A DNA stretch of 59,548 nucleotides from Oscillospiraceae bacterium (lineage in GTDB: Bacteria; Bacillota; Clostridia; Oscillospirales; Ruminococcaceae): NCBI GenBank assembly GCA_021199335.1, contig JAJQIG010000017.1, forward strand, positions 1 through 59,548, read 5' to 3'. The notes beneath the pieces are model-generated. The model had not been told where the DNA came from, did not search any database, and worked only from the letters and a program-made list of their open reading frames with translations. Made by a program: the position numbers and the translations under genes. Of the stretch, positions 1-8,258 are shown piece by piece. Every line of letters starts with the position of its first letter. Within the stretch, counting starts at the first letter, position 1.

Positions 1-212
1 GAGGCAAAGTTGGGTGAACAAAGTGTAAAACTCAATTAAATCAGCGTATCCTTAAATGCGCAGCGGAAACCATCGGGGGAGCTTCCGCCGAGAAAGTAGG
101 TCTGCAGTTCCATTTCAATCAACTCCATAAAAAAATTTAAGGTAATACCTTGAATTATTTTATGAAAGAAAAATAAATCGGTGAAAAAATTTGCGAAGAT
201 TTTGAAGAACTA
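1..212. other. window edge, no supported gene
   Basis: No credible complete gene is visible. One plus frame stays open from about 18 to 140 and ends in TAA, so the 3' end of a truncated gene cannot be excluded, but the short peptide matches no family I recognise. I see no rRNA, tRNA or terminator here. Confidence 0.3.
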
Positions 213-241
213 TTGAAACATTTAACCGATTGGTGTATAAT
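213..241 (+). promoter_or_regulatory. SigA-type promoter of rodA
   Basis: TTGAAA at 213-218 and TATAAT at 236-241 are separated by exactly 17 bases. The next gene downstream is rodA, with a leader of about 55 nt. The sequence around the -10 (TGGTGTATAAT) is also found at the mraZ promoter at 29716, so two cell-wall loci share a near-identical promoter core. Confidence 0.75.
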
Positions 242-265
242 TCAATAAGGGGCATCGCCCAGTCA
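240..265 (+). repeat. satellite copy of the block at 11411-11437
   Basis: ATTCAATAAGGGGCATCG plus the next eight bases match the reverse complement of the right end of the 11230-11437 element in 24 of 26 positions. It overlaps the last base of the rodA -10 box and lies in the rodA leader. Confidence 0.55.
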
Positions 266-304
266 CTATATTGTATAATCCGTTTTTGGAACGAAAGGAT
301 TTTT

Positions 305-1462
305 ATGCTGAAAAAAGTTTTAGGCGCCGTTATACGGTATTTCCGCAAGCTTGATAAGGGCTTGTTTGTCGCTGTATGCGGGCTTTCGGCGCTTTCTGTA
401 GTGCTTATGTATTCGCTTGTTGATAACGGCATAACATCAAAAGAACCGAGTATGTACCGTATGCAGTTTATATGCCTTTGCATCGGCGCGGCAATTGCCC
501 TTGTTATGTCGGGCCTTGATTATCATAGATTTACAAAGCTGTGGTTTTTATATGCTCCTGCGGCGATAGGGCTTACCCTCCTGACCTTTACATCGCTAGG
601 GTATCAGCCGAACGCTTCTGCGGATGATAAAGCGTGGCTTAATCTCGGCTTTACAACATTCCAGCCGTCGGAGGTTCTTAAAATTGCGTTTATAATGACC
701 TTTGCGATACATCTTGAAAAGGTTAAGGACAAGCTCAATCACTTCCTCAATGTGGCGCTGCTGTGTATTCATGGGGCGATCCCTACGCTTATAGTAATGC
801 TGCAGGGCGACGACGGAACGGCGATTATTTTCGTTGTTATTTTTGCCTGCATGATTTTTGCCGCAGGGCTTTCACTTAAATATATAATTCCCGTCCTCTG
901 CGCGCTGCCGTTCGGGCTGTGGTTTATCTGGGAAAAGGTTATGCAGCCGCACCAAAAATTGCGATTCCTCGTCCTTTTTGTGGATGACCCGATGAGCGAT
1001 CCCGAATATGCGGATATATTTTATCAGCAATATTGGGGAAGGCTTGCGCTCGGCTCGGGGCAGCTTTTCGGAAAGGGACTTCATGCGGATAAGTATGTCG
1101 AGGTTCCCTATGTGCAGAATGACTTCATTTTCACATATATAGGACAGTGCTTTGGATTCATAGGCTGCATTGCGGTTATTGCGGCGCTTGCGTATGTCTG
1201 CCTTAAAATTGTGGTTGACAGCCGCATTGCTAAGGACGATTTGGGCAGATTTATCTGCGTTGGCGTTTTTGCGATGATATTTATTCATTGCATCCTTAAC
1301 ATAGGAATGGTTCTTGTTGTTCTGCCTGTAATCGGAGTTCCGCTGCCGTTCATAAGCCAAGGCGGTTCTTCAATGGTAAGTATGTTTGTAAGCATAGGGC
1401 TTGTAATGAGCGTTTATTCGCACTCGGAGAGAAATTACCGTGTATTTTATGACGGAAAGTAA
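305..1462 (+). CDS. rodA: RodA-type SEDS peptidoglycan glycosyltransferase
   Basis: A 385-residue polytopic protein of the SEDS (FtsW/RodA/SpoVE) family, which polymerises lipid II into glycan strands with a class B PBP partner. Family marks are FQPSE near residue 119, QNDFIF near 270 (its Asp aligns with the essential SEDS aspartate) and the C-terminal PLPFISQGGSS near 346. The GMVLVVLPVIGVPLPF context favours RodA over FtsW, and a separate ftsW lies in the division cluster at 38347. The reading frame is open from 230, but ATG 305 is preferred because GAAAGGA ends 5 nt before it. The gene stands alone, with its own promoter and a terminator shared with convergent ppa. Confidence 0.9.
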   Translation: MLKKVLGAVIRYFRKLDKGLFVAVCGLSALSVVLMYSLVDNGITSKEPSMYRMQFICLCIGAAIALVMSGLDYHRFTKLWFLYAPAAIGLTLLTFTSLGYQPNASADDKAWLNLGFTTFQPSEVLKIAFIMTFAIHLEKVKDKLNHFLNVALLCIHGAIPTLIVMLQGDDGTAIIFVVIFACMIFAAGLSLKYIIPVLCALPFGLWFIWEKVMQPHQKLRFLVLFVDDPMSDPEYADIFYQQYWGRLALGSGQLFGKGLHADKYVEVPYVQNDFIFTYIGQCFGFIGCIAVIAALAYVCLKIVVDSRIAKDDLGRFICVGVFAMIFIHCILNIGMVLVVLPVIGVPLPFISQGGSSMVSMFVSIGLVMSVYSHSERNYRVFYDGK

Positions 1463-1512
1463 AAAATGCCGCACAGAGCTGATTTTCACAGCCCTTGTGC
1501 GGCATATTTTAT
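1462..1512. terminator. bidirectional terminator between rodA and ppa
   Basis: A hairpin with a perfect 10-bp stem (ATGCCGCACA at 1466-1475, TGTGCGGCAT at 1496-1505) lies between the convergent genes. Six A residues precede it and a T-rich stretch follows, so it can act as an intrinsic terminator for both strands. Confidence 0.85.
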
Positions 1513-1516
1513 TTCA

Positions 1517-2062
1517 TTATTCGCCCGATTTTCCTTTGCAGAAGCTGTCTATATATCTGTCGATGCAATTTTCGATAATTTCAACCGCCTTATCCCTGCC
1601 CTTTACCTCGTCAATAACGGTTTCCTTGCCCTCAAGGGATTTGTAAACCGTGAAGAAGTGCGACATTTCCTCAAAAATATGCTTCGGAAGCTCGGAAACA
1701 TCCTTGTAGGTGTTGTAGGTTGGATCGTTGAACGGAATTGCGATAATTTTATCATCGGGAGCGCCGTTGTCAAGCATTGAAATAACTCCGATCGGATAGC
1801 ATTTTGTAAGAGCAAGCGGCTCAATCGATTCCGAACAGAGAACAAGGACATCCAACGGGTCGCCGTCCTCCGCATAGGTTCTCGGGATAAATCCATAGTT
1901 TGCGGGATAGTGGGTAGAGGTGTAAAGCACACGGTCAAGCATAAGAAAGCCTGTTTGCTTGTCAAGCTCATACTTCATTTTGCTGCCCTTTTCGATTTCG
2001 ATTACGGCGAAGAAGTTGTCCTTTGTAATGCGGTTTGGCGAAATATCATGCCAGATATTCAT
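1517..2062 (-). CDS. ppa: inorganic pyrophosphatase, family I
   Basis: Soluble cytoplasmic pyrophosphatase (PPi + H2O to 2 Pi) of the Mg-dependent family I type. The protein has 181 residues, the usual bacterial length, and carries the metal-binding signature DGDPLDVLVL at residues 66-75. HYPANYGFIPRTYAEDGDP is the typical lead-in. AGGAGTG lies about 10 nt before the ATG. It follows the glycosyltransferase gene by only 3 nt, so it is the last gene of a glmS-GT2-ppa transcript. A PPi-removing enzyme next to sugar-nucleotide and polyprenyl-sugar enzymes makes sense, since those pathways release PPi. Confidence 0.95.
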   Translation of the reverse strand: MNIWHDISPNRITKDNFFAVIEIEKGSKMKYELDKQTGFLMLDRVLYTSTHYPANYGFIPRTYAEDGDPLDVLVLCSESIEPLALTKCYPIGVISMLDNGAPDDKIIAIPFNDPTYNTYKDVSELPKHIFEEMSHFFTVYKSLEGKETVIDEVKGRDKAVEIIENCIDRYIDSFCKGKSGE

Positions 2063-2065
2063 TTG

Positions 2066-3037
2066 TTAACACTCCTTGTTTTTATTGTTTTTGTAAAGCT
2101 CCTCGGTTTCCTTTACGATATATTTCGGACGCGCTTTCGCTTCAAGATAAAGCTTTGAGATATATTGCCCCATAATTCCCGTGCATAAAAGCTGGATCCC
2201 GCCCAAAAGGGTGAAAAGGAACGACAGCGTGAGGGCGGACCCCGCATTGCCTGCGCAAGCCCTTACTATAAGGATAACAAGCAGCGCAAGTGCGGCAATA
2301 AGCAGGATTATCCCAAGGAAAATCGGAAGAGCCAACGGGGCGGTCGAAAACGCCATTATCCCCTCAATTGAGTATTTAAGCAGCTTCCAAAAGCTCCATG
2401 TTGTTTTCCCTGCGGCACGTTCGGTATTGTTTACTTCGATATATTTGGTTTCAAAGCCGACCCAGCTGAAAATTCCCTTTGAAAAGCGGTTATATTCGGG
2501 CATTGAAAGGATGGCGTCAACCATCTGCCTTGTCATAAATCGGAAATCCTGCGCTCCGTCAATAATTTGGGTTTGGGAAATGCCGTTTATAATCTTATAA
2601 AACATTCGGGAGAAAAACGAGAGCAGCTTAGGCTCGCCCTCCCTTGAAATTCGCCTTGTTGCGGCGCAGTCATATTCTCCCGAGCGAACATAGTCATACA
2701 TCTGCGGAATAAGCCTTGGCGGATGCTGCAAATCCGCATCAAGGGTAACAACGTAATCTCCCCTTGCGTTTTCAAGCCCCGCAAAAAGTCCCGCTTCCTT
2801 GCCGAAATTGCGTGAAAAGGAAACATAGCGTACCCTTTCGTCCCGCTCGGAAAGCCGCCGCAGCAAAGCGAGAGTTCCATCGCCCGAACCGTCGTTTATA
2901 AAGAGAAATTCAAATTCAAGCCCGCTGTGTTCCGCTTTCATATCATCGCTTACCTTGATTATCTCGTCATAGAAAAGCGGGAGAACCTCCTCCTCGTTAT
3001 AGCAGGGAACAACCACGGAAATAAGTTTTTTATCCAT
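2066..3037 (-). CDS. family 2 glycosyltransferase, polyprenyl-phosphate type (GtrB/DPM1-like)
   Basis: Membrane-anchored GT2 enzyme of 323 residues. The N-terminal catalytic domain opens with SVVVPCYNEEEVLP, has the nucleotide-binding INDGSGDGT and the metal-binding DADLQHPP, and continues with GAQDFRFM. Two hydrophobic segments at about 230-255 and 265-290 anchor the C terminus. This architecture matches bactoprenol glucosyl/mannosyl transferases (GtrB, CsbB, YkoT), which move a sugar from a nucleotide to undecaprenyl phosphate for wall glycosylation. The exact sugar is not predictable. It lies 13 nt downstream of glmS and 3 nt upstream of ppa. Confidence 0.85.
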   Translation of the reverse strand: MDKKLISVVVPCYNEEEVLPLFYDEIIKVSDDMKAEHSGLEFEFLFINDGSGDGTLALLRRLSERDERVRYVSFSRNFGKEAGLFAGLENARGDYVVTLDADLQHPPRLIPQMYDYVRSGEYDCAATRRISREGEPKLLSFFSRMFYKIINGISQTQIIDGAQDFRFMTRQMVDAILSMPEYNRFSKGIFSWVGFETKYIEVNNTERAAGKTTWSFWKLLKYSIEGIMAFSTAPLALPIFLGIILLIAALALLVILIVRACAGNAGSALTLSFLFTLLGGIQLLCTGIMGQYISKLYLEAKARPKYIVKETEELYKNNKNKEC

Positions 3038-3050
3038 TTAAACAGTCCTT

Positions 3051-4874
3051 TTATTCAACCGTCACCGATTTTGCGAGATTCCTCGGCATATCGACATCAT
3101 TGCCCCTTAAAACGGCTGTGTAATATGCAATCATCTGGAGCGGAACTACCGTTGTAAGCGGCATAAGAAGCTCATCAACGGCAGGAAGCTCTACCTTATA
3201 ATCAACGCTTGATGAGTCAACCTCCGTTCCTTCGGCGCATATCATAATAACCTTTGCGCCCCTGCTCTTGACTTCCTTAACGTTTGAAGCGGTTTTCTCG
3301 AAAAGCGCACTCTGCGTTGCGATTGCGATAACGGGGGTATCCTTTGTAACAAGGGAGATTGTGCCGTGCTTTAGCTCGCCTGCGGCATAGGCTTCGCTGT
3401 GAATGTAGGATATTTCCTTTAGCTTGAGCGAGCCTTCCATACTGAGGGAATAGTCAAGACCTCTGCCGATATAAAGCAGGCTGTCGGCATTCATGATTTT
3501 GGATGCGACAAACTGGTAAGCGGCTTCGTTTTCGATGCATTTCTTTATTGCGTCGGGGATTTCAAGCAGCTTTTCGGTAAGCTCTCTGCACCGTGTTTCG
3601 TCAAGCTTGCCCCTTGCGAAGGCTATCTCAAACGCAAAGAGGTACATGAACGCAACCTGAACCGCATAAGCCTTTGTTGAGCATACGGAAATTTCGGGTC
3701 CGGCATTGGTGTACATAACCATATCTGCCTCACGGGCGATTGACGAGCCGACAACATTCACAATCGCAAAGGTATCAGCGCCAAGCCGCTTTGAAAGCTT
3801 GAGTGCGGCAAGGGTATCGGCGGTTTCACCCGATTGGGAAATTATTACGACAAGATCGTCCTTCGTAACAAGCGGTTCGCAGTAGCGAAACTCCGACGCT
3901 ATATCGACCGAAACGGGCATTCTCGCAAGCCTTTCGATAAGAGCCTTGCCGACAAGCCCTGCGTGCATAGCCGAACCGCAGCCCACTATATAAATATTCC
4001 TGTAGCTCTTGATTTTTTCCTCCGTAAGACCGCATTCGGAGAAATCGGGAAGTCCGTCCTTGACTCTTGGGGAAACGGTGTTCCTTATTGCGGTCGGCTG
4101 CTCGTGAATTTCCTTGAGCATAAAGTGCTTATAACCGCCCTTTTGCGCTGCGGAGGCATCCCATGTTGCGGTTTGAAGCTCCTTTTGGATTTCATCGCCC
4201 CTTACATCGCAGAATTTTATGCCGTTTTCATCAAGAATGGCAATTGCGTTGTGTTCAAGGAGATAGTAGTCATGAGTATACTCAAGGATAGCCGTAACAT
4301 CGGATGCGATAAAGCTCTCGCCGTCCTTCTTTCCGACAATAAGGGGGCTTTCCTTTCTTATGGCGAAAATCTTGTTCCTATGCTCCCTAAAAATAATGCC
4401 GAGGGCATATGCGCCCTCGATGTCGTTCATTGCTTTTGAAATGGCTTCAAGCGGGTTGCCGTCATAGTAATAGTCAAGCAGCTTTGCGACGGTTTCGGTG
4501 TCGGTTTCGCTTTCAAAGCCATATCCCTTTGAGATAAGGAAGGACTTTAGCTCGCGATAATTTTCGATAATTCCGTTATGAACGATTGAAACTCTCCCAT
4601 TGCCGATTGGGTGGGAGTTAATGTCGGACGGTTCGCCGTGGGTCGCCCAGCGGGTGTGGCCGATTCCCGCCGTTGCGAAGAGATGCTCCGTTTCCTTGAG
4701 CTTTTTTACAAGCCCGTCGTTGATTTTTCCTTTAGCCTTAACGGTTTTGATTTTATCCTCCTCAAAAACGGCGATTCCGGCCGAATCATAACCTCGATAT
4801 TCAAGTCGGCGCAGCGAATCCACGAGGATTTGCGTGCATTCCTCCCTGCCGACATATCCAACAATTCCACACAT
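3051..4874 (-). CDS. glmS: glucosamine-6-phosphate synthase (glutamine-hydrolysing)
   Basis: GlmS converts fructose-6-phosphate and glutamine to glucosamine-6-phosphate, the entry to UDP-GlcNAc. The 607-residue product begins MCGIVGYVG, so the catalytic Cys is exposed after Met removal. An N-terminal class II glutaminase domain is followed by two SIS isomerase domains (GCGSAMHAG..., SQSGETADT), and it ends MPRNLAKSVTVE, the typical C terminus. The frame is open from 5027, but the start must be ATG 4874: the family begins there and AAGGAG precedes it. I looked for the glmS ribozyme core in the 206-nt leader and did not see it; instead there is a large hairpin at 4905-4962. Confidence 0.96.
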   Translation of the reverse strand: MCGIVGYVGREECTQILVDSLRRLEYRGYDSAGIAVFEEDKIKTVKAKGKINDGLVKKLKETEHLFATAGIGHTRWATHGEPSDINSHPIGNGRVSIVHNGIIENYRELKSFLISKGYGFESETDTETVAKLLDYYYDGNPLEAISKAMNDIEGAYALGIIFREHRNKIFAIRKESPLIVGKKDGESFIASDVTAILEYTHDYYLLEHNAIAILDENGIKFCDVRGDEIQKELQTATWDASAAQKGGYKHFMLKEIHEQPTAIRNTVSPRVKDGLPDFSECGLTEEKIKSYRNIYIVGCGSAMHAGLVGKALIERLARMPVSVDIASEFRYCEPLVTKDDLVVIISQSGETADTLAALKLSKRLGADTFAIVNVVGSSIAREADMVMYTNAGPEISVCSTKAYAVQVAFMYLFAFEIAFARGKLDETRCRELTEKLLEIPDAIKKCIENEAAYQFVASKIMNADSLLYIGRGLDYSLSMEGSLKLKEISYIHSEAYAAGELKHGTISLVTKDTPVIAIATQSALFEKTASNVKEVKSRGAKVIMICAEGTEVDSSSVDYKVELPAVDELLMPLTTVVPLQMIAYYTAVLRGNDVDMPRNLAKSVTVE

Positions 4875-4904
4875 AAAAAATCTGCTCCTTAATAAACTTG
4901 GGAT

Positions 4905-4962
4905 GCGCCGAACAATGCCGAATCCCCCGCAGGGGGGATTCGGAAATGCCGTTATTCGGCGC
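4905..4962. repeat. long nested palindrome in the glmS leader
   Basis: Outer arms GCGCCGAA (4905-4912) and TTCGGCGC (4955-4962) enclose a perfect 11-bp inner stem, CCGAATCCCCC (4918-4928) with GGGGGATTCGG (4933-4943). It lies between upp and glmS, 30 nt upstream of the glmS start. No T-run follows on either strand, so it is not a plain intrinsic terminator. The 12-mer GGATGCGCCGAA at its edge recurs in the 5' leader of the XRE-cupin gene near 53333, which points to a small dispersed palindromic element. Confidence 0.6.
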
Positions 4963-5080
4963 CTACCGTATTGAGAAACGGCGCAGAAAGGGCGCTCATT
5001 TCCGAAATAAAAAAGCAATGCGTTCACACATCTGTTTTTTTATTTTATTCCGTGTCGGCTGCGGTTTATGTCCGAAGGGA

Positions 5081-5710
5081 CTACTTTGTACCGAAAATTC
5101 TGTCGCTTGCGTCGCCGAGTCCGGGAACGATATAGTTCTGGTCGTTAAGTCCGTCGTCAACTGCGCCGCAGTAGATTTCAACATCGGGATAAGCCTTGTT
5201 TACTGCTTCAATTCCCTCGGGGGAAGCGATAATGCACATAAGCTTAATGCTCTTTACGCCCGCTTCCTTGAGAAGCTCAATCGTCTTGACGGAGGTTACG
5301 CCCGTTGCAAGCATAACATCGGTGATAATAACGTCACGCTCGGCGATGTCACGGGGGAGTTTGCAGTAATACTCAACGGCATTTGTTGTTTCGGGGTCGC
5401 GGAAAACGCCGATATGGCCTACCTTTGCGGCGGGGAGAAGCTCAACGATTCCCTCCGTCATAGCAAGGCCCGCACGGAGAATCGGAACAAACGCAACCTT
5501 TCTTCCCGAAACGATTTTTGACTTGGCAATTGCAATCGGGGTCTGAATCTCAACCGTTTTAAGGGGAAGATCCCTTGTTGCTTCATAGCACATAAGCATA
5601 GCGGTTTCCGATGCAAGCTCCCTAAATTCCTTGGAGCCTGTATTAATATCCCTCATAAGGGTGATTTTGTGCTGAACGAGCGGGTGATCGATAATCTTTA
5701 CATTCTGCAT
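5081..5710 (-). CDS. upp: uracil phosphoribosyltransferase
   Basis: Pyrimidine salvage enzyme, uracil + PRPP to UMP + PPi, 209 residues. The PRPP loop reads [12 protein letters not shown], a variant of the usual DPMLATGGS. The C-terminal uracil-binding stretch [23 protein letters not shown] is fully conserved. The frame opens at 5728, but ATG 5710 is chosen because GGAGGAA lies 8 nt before it and the family starts at [10 protein letters not shown]. It follows rpiB by 18 nt and is probably cotranscribed with it from the promoter at 6249-6277. Confidence 0.95.
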   Translation of the reverse strand: MQNVKIIDHPLVQHKITLMRDINTGSKEFRELASETAMLMCYEATRDLPLKTVEIQTPIAIAKSKIVSGRKVAFVPILRAGLAMTEGIVELLPAAKVGHIGVFRDPETTNAVEYYCKLPRDIAERDVIITDVMLATGVTSVKTIELLKEAGVKSIKLMCIIASPEGIEAVNKAYPDVEIYCGAVDDGLNDQNYIVPGLGDASDRIFGTK

Positions 5711-5728
5711 AATAAATTCCTCCAACAA

Positions 5729-6172
5729 TTACTTTTCAAGGCTTGATATAAGGTCCACACGGCGCTGATGGCGGCCGCCCTCAAATTCGGTATTAAGGAA
5801 AACCTCAACCATTTCACAGGCAACGCCGGGGCCTGTTACCCTTCCGCCCATGCAGAGGACGTTGGCGTCATTGTGAAGTCGGGTGTATTTTGCGGTGTAG
5901 GCATCGGTGCAAAGGGCCGCTCTTATGCCCTTAATTTTGTTGGCGGCGATGGAAATTCCTATTCCCGTTCCGCATATAAGTATTGCCTTTGACACCGTTC
6001 CATCGATAATTTTTTTGCATACCTCCTCGGCAACGGTTGGGTAATCGCAGCTTGAGCCGTCCATACAGCCCATTTCAACAAAGTCGACGCCGTTTTCTTT
6101 AAGCCATTTAATAATTTCGAGCTTTAAGCCGAAGCCTGCGTGGTCGCTTCCCACAGCAATTTTTTCGTTCAT
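5729..6172 (-). CDS. rpiB: ribose-5-phosphate isomerase B
   Basis: RpiB/LacAB family sugar-phosphate isomerase interconverting ribose-5-P and ribulose-5-P, 147 residues. It starts IAVGSDHAGFGLK, contains the active-site stretch LICGTGIGISIAANKIKGIRAALC (Cys and Gly-rich anion hole) and HNDANVLCMGGR, all typical. The frame is open to 6313, but ATG 6172 fits the family start; its ribosome site is weak (GGCGG). Ribose-5-P feeds PRPP, used by the next gene upp, so pairing the two is logical. Confidence 0.93.
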   Translation of the reverse strand: MNEKIAVGSDHAGFGLKLEIIKWLKENGVDFVEMGCMDGSSCDYPTVAEEVCKKIIDGTVSKAILICGTGIGISIAANKIKGIRAALCTDAYTAKYTRLHNDANVLCMGGRVTGPGVACEMVEVFLNTEFEGGRHQRRVDLISSLEK

Positions 6173-6248
6173 AATCAAATCCGCCGCCGCGTTTCTTTTG
6201 GGGGTAAGGAAACACACGGCTCTCCTTTCAATAAAAAAACATACAGGT

Positions 6249-6277
6249 ATTATACCATATTTTCCTCGGCAAATCAA
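6249..6277 (-). promoter_or_regulatory. promoter of rpiB-upp
   Basis: On the minus strand TTGATT (6277-6272) and TATAAT (6254-6249) are 17 bases apart. It is divergent from the hom promoter at 6351. Confidence 0.7.
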
Positions 6278-6350
6278 GGGTTTGAAATAACATATTTTTC
6301 GGGAGATTTGCAAATCAGATGAACAAATAATAAAAAATATGCGTTTGCTC

Positions 6351-6380
6351 TTGACATTGCGTGCGGCAGTGTGTTATAAT
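6351..6380 (+). promoter_or_regulatory. consensus promoter of the ACT-hom-thrB operon
   Basis: TTGACA at 6351-6356 and TATAAT at 6375-6380, spacing 18. A perfect palindrome begins one base after the -10 hexamer and would cover the transcription start. Confidence 0.8.
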
Positions 6381-6399
6381 TGTATTCATCGTGAATACA
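6381..6399 (+). promoter_or_regulatory. perfect inverted repeat at the transcription start (putative operator)
   Basis: TGTATTCA-TCG-TGAATACA: 8-bp arms without a mismatch, 3-bp spacer, immediately downstream of the -10 box. The position suits a repressor operator blocking the threonine-pathway operon. The half-site contains ATTCA as in arginine boxes, but the arm orientation and spacing do not match the ArgR/AhrC consensus, so I do not name a regulator. Confidence 0.6.
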
Positions 6400-6436
6400 C
6401 TTGTTTTTTGCACAAGGACGGTCGGGGCGTGATTTT

Positions 6437-6877
6437 GTGAACGATAAAACCTTTATAGTTGTCAGCACCGAGGTTCTGCCTGAGGTTTTCCAAAAGGTCT
6501 TGGAGGTTAAAAGGCTGCTTGCCTGCGGGGAGGAGAAAAGCTCCGCTTCCGCCTGCAAGAGGGTGGGGATTTCCAGAAGCGCATATTATAAGTATAGGGA
6601 ATGCGTTTTTACCTATGAGGAAAAGCTGACGCAGAAAATCGTCACCTATTATGCCGCATTAAGGGATGAACCCGGAGTTCTCTCGGGATTTCTTTCGGAA
6701 ATTCACAGGAACGGCGCAAATATACTGACCGTTAACCAGAATATTCCCATTGACGGCGCAGCCTCGGTAACAATAACTGTGCGCCTGCACGGCGAAGGGG
6801 CGGAGGCGTATAACCTTCGTGAAAAGCTGGGTGCGCTTCAGGGTGTTGTTGAAATAAAGCTGCTTTCGGGAGAATAA
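6437..6877 (+). CDS. ACT-domain protein, PheB/UPF0735 family
   Basis: A 146-residue protein (from GTG 6437) with an N-terminal helix-turn-helix-like segment, ACKRVGISRSAYYKYRECV, and a C-terminal ACT domain, GVLSGFLSEIHRNGANILTVNQNIPIDGAASVTITV. This two-part layout is that of PheB/UPF0735 proteins, thought to sense amino acids. The gene lies 22 nt upstream of homoserine dehydrogenase, so it is a candidate sensor for the threonine branch. The frame opens at a TTG (6401) too close to the promoter; GTG 6437 is preferred, with GGGGC upstream, but the start is uncertain. Confidence 0.8.
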   Translation: MNDKTFIVVSTEVLPEVFQKVLEVKRLLACGEEKSSASACKRVGISRSAYYKYRECVFTYEEKLTQKIVTYYAALRDEPGVLSGFLSEIHRNGANILTVNQNIPIDGAASVTITVRLHGEGAEAYNLREKLGALQGVVEIKLLSGE

Positions 6878-6899
6878 TTAAGTTTAAGGAGTTTATATT

Positions 6900-8132
6900 A
6901 TGGCTAAAATCGCAGTTTTGGGCTACGGCGTTGTCGGCTCGGGTACAGTGGAGCTTTTCTACAAGAATAAGGAGAGCATAATCAAAAAAGCGGGTAAGGA
7001 GCTTGATATTAAGTATATTCTTGATATAAGGGACTTTCCGGGAAACCCGTATGAATCGAAGCTTACAAAAAGCATTGACGATATTTGGAATGATGACGAG
7101 GTTACCCTTGTAGCCGAGGTTATGGGCGGAGTTAACCCTGCGTTTGACTTTGTAAAGGGCTGCCTTGAAAGAGGAAAAAGCGTTGTTACATCAAATAAGG
7201 AGCTTGTTGCGAAAAAGGGAGCGGAGCTGCTTAAAATCGCTGAGAGGAACGGATGCAACTTCCTTTTTGAAGCGTCAACGGGGGGAGCGATTCCCATTAT
7301 CCGTCCGCTTCACCAGTGCCTTGCGGCAAACACTATAACGGGAATTGCTGGAATCCTCAACGGGACAACAAACTTTATCCTTACAAAGATGGTGGATGAG
7401 CAGATGGATTTCGGCGAAGCGCTCAAGATTGCGCAGCAGCTCGGCTATGCCGAAAAGGATCCGACCGCCGACATTGAGGGCCACGATGCCTGCAGAAAGA
7501 TTTGCATTCTTTCATCCCTTGCCTTCGGAAAGCACGTTTACCCCGATTGGGTGCATTGCGAGGGAATAACGAGGATTACCCCAGAGGATGCGTTGTATGC
7601 CGAGAGCTGGGGCGGCGCGGTTAAGCTTATCGGCTCGGTTAAGAGAATGGAGGATGGAAAAATTCTTCCTATAGTTCGCCCTGCGTTTGTGTGCAGCGCA
7701 AACCAGCTTTCCCATGTAAGCGATGTGTTCAACGGCATAATGGTTTACGGCGATGCCATCGACCAGGTTATGTTTTACGGCAGGGGCGCGGGAAAGCTGC
7801 CAACGGCAAGTGCAATCGTTGCGGATATTATAGATGCGGCGAAGATGAACGGCACCTCCGTTTCCCAGAGGTGGGAGGACAGCTCGGACAACAGCTTTAT
7901 TGCCGATTATAAGGACGATGTTGTTTCATTCTATGTTCGCGCGGATGGGGCTTCAAAGGAAAGCGTTGCCAAGGCATTCGGCGATGTTGAATATCTTTCG
8001 AGAGAAAACCAACCCGAGAGCGAGCTTGCGTTCGTTGCCCCCGAAATGGCGGAAAGGGATTTCGATGCGAAGCTGAAGCTTCTTGACGGAAAGGTTCTCG
8101 GTGCTGTCCGTATTCTTAATCTTGAGGGATAA
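6900..8132 (+). CDS. hom: homoserine dehydrogenase
   Basis: Reduces aspartate semialdehyde to homoserine, common precursor of threonine and methionine. The 410-residue protein has an N-terminal Rossmann fold (VLGYGVVGSGT, residues 6-16), the catalytic core signature GILNGTTNFIL (NGTTN at 154-158), GYAEKDPTADIEGHDA with the substrate-binding acidic residues, and a short ACT-like C-terminal domain from about residue 345. AAGGAG precedes ATG 6900 at good distance. It sits between the ACT regulator and thrB; with methionine adenosyltransferase elsewhere in the window it links to SAM supply. Confidence 0.95.
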   Translation: MAKIAVLGYGVVGSGTVELFYKNKESIIKKAGKELDIKYILDIRDFPGNPYESKLTKSIDDIWNDDEVTLVAEVMGGVNPAFDFVKGCLERGKSVVTSNKELVAKKGAELLKIAERNGCNFLFEASTGGAIPIIRPLHQCLAANTITGIAGILNGTTNFILTKMVDEQMDFGEALKIAQQLGYAEKDPTADIEGHDACRKICILSSLAFGKHVYPDWVHCEGITRITPEDALYAESWGGAVKLIGSVKRMEDGKILPIVRPAFVCSANQLSHVSDVFNGIMVYGDAIDQVMFYGRGAGKLPTASAIVADIIDAAKMNGTSVSQRWEDSSDNSFIADYKDDVVSFYVRADGASKESVAKAFGDVEYLSRENQPESELAFVAPEMAERDFDAKLKLLDGKVLGAVRILNLEG

Positions 8133-8174
8133 GCCTGCGGCGGAGCTTCAGGCGCGGCATAATAAAATATATTG

Positions 8175-8210
8175 TTTACGGGGTGATTTTCATTGCCCCG
8201 TAAAATTTTA
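8175..8210 (+). terminator. hairpin between hom and thrB
   Basis: A perfect 9-bp stem (TTTACGGGG 8175-8183, CCCCGTAAA 8196-8204) is followed by ATTTT and an A-rich tract. It resembles a weak intrinsic terminator and could lower thrB expression relative to hom. It may equally be an RNA processing signal. Confidence 0.5.
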
Positions 8211-8258
8211 AAAAAATTTAAAAGGGGAGTTAAGTTTGTTCACCAAATCGTTGGGGGA

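Noticed and set aside
872-1360. 162-codon minus-strand frame inside rodA
   Set aside because: Antisense to a conserved membrane protein gene; basic, low-complexity translation.
4875-5080. glmS ribozyme
   Set aside because: The conserved ribozyme core was not seen in the leader; only a long palindrome is present.
6381-6399. Arginine (ArgR/AhrC) box
   Set aside because: ATTCA and TGAAT are present but point outward with a 3-bp spacer, unlike the ARG box consensus.
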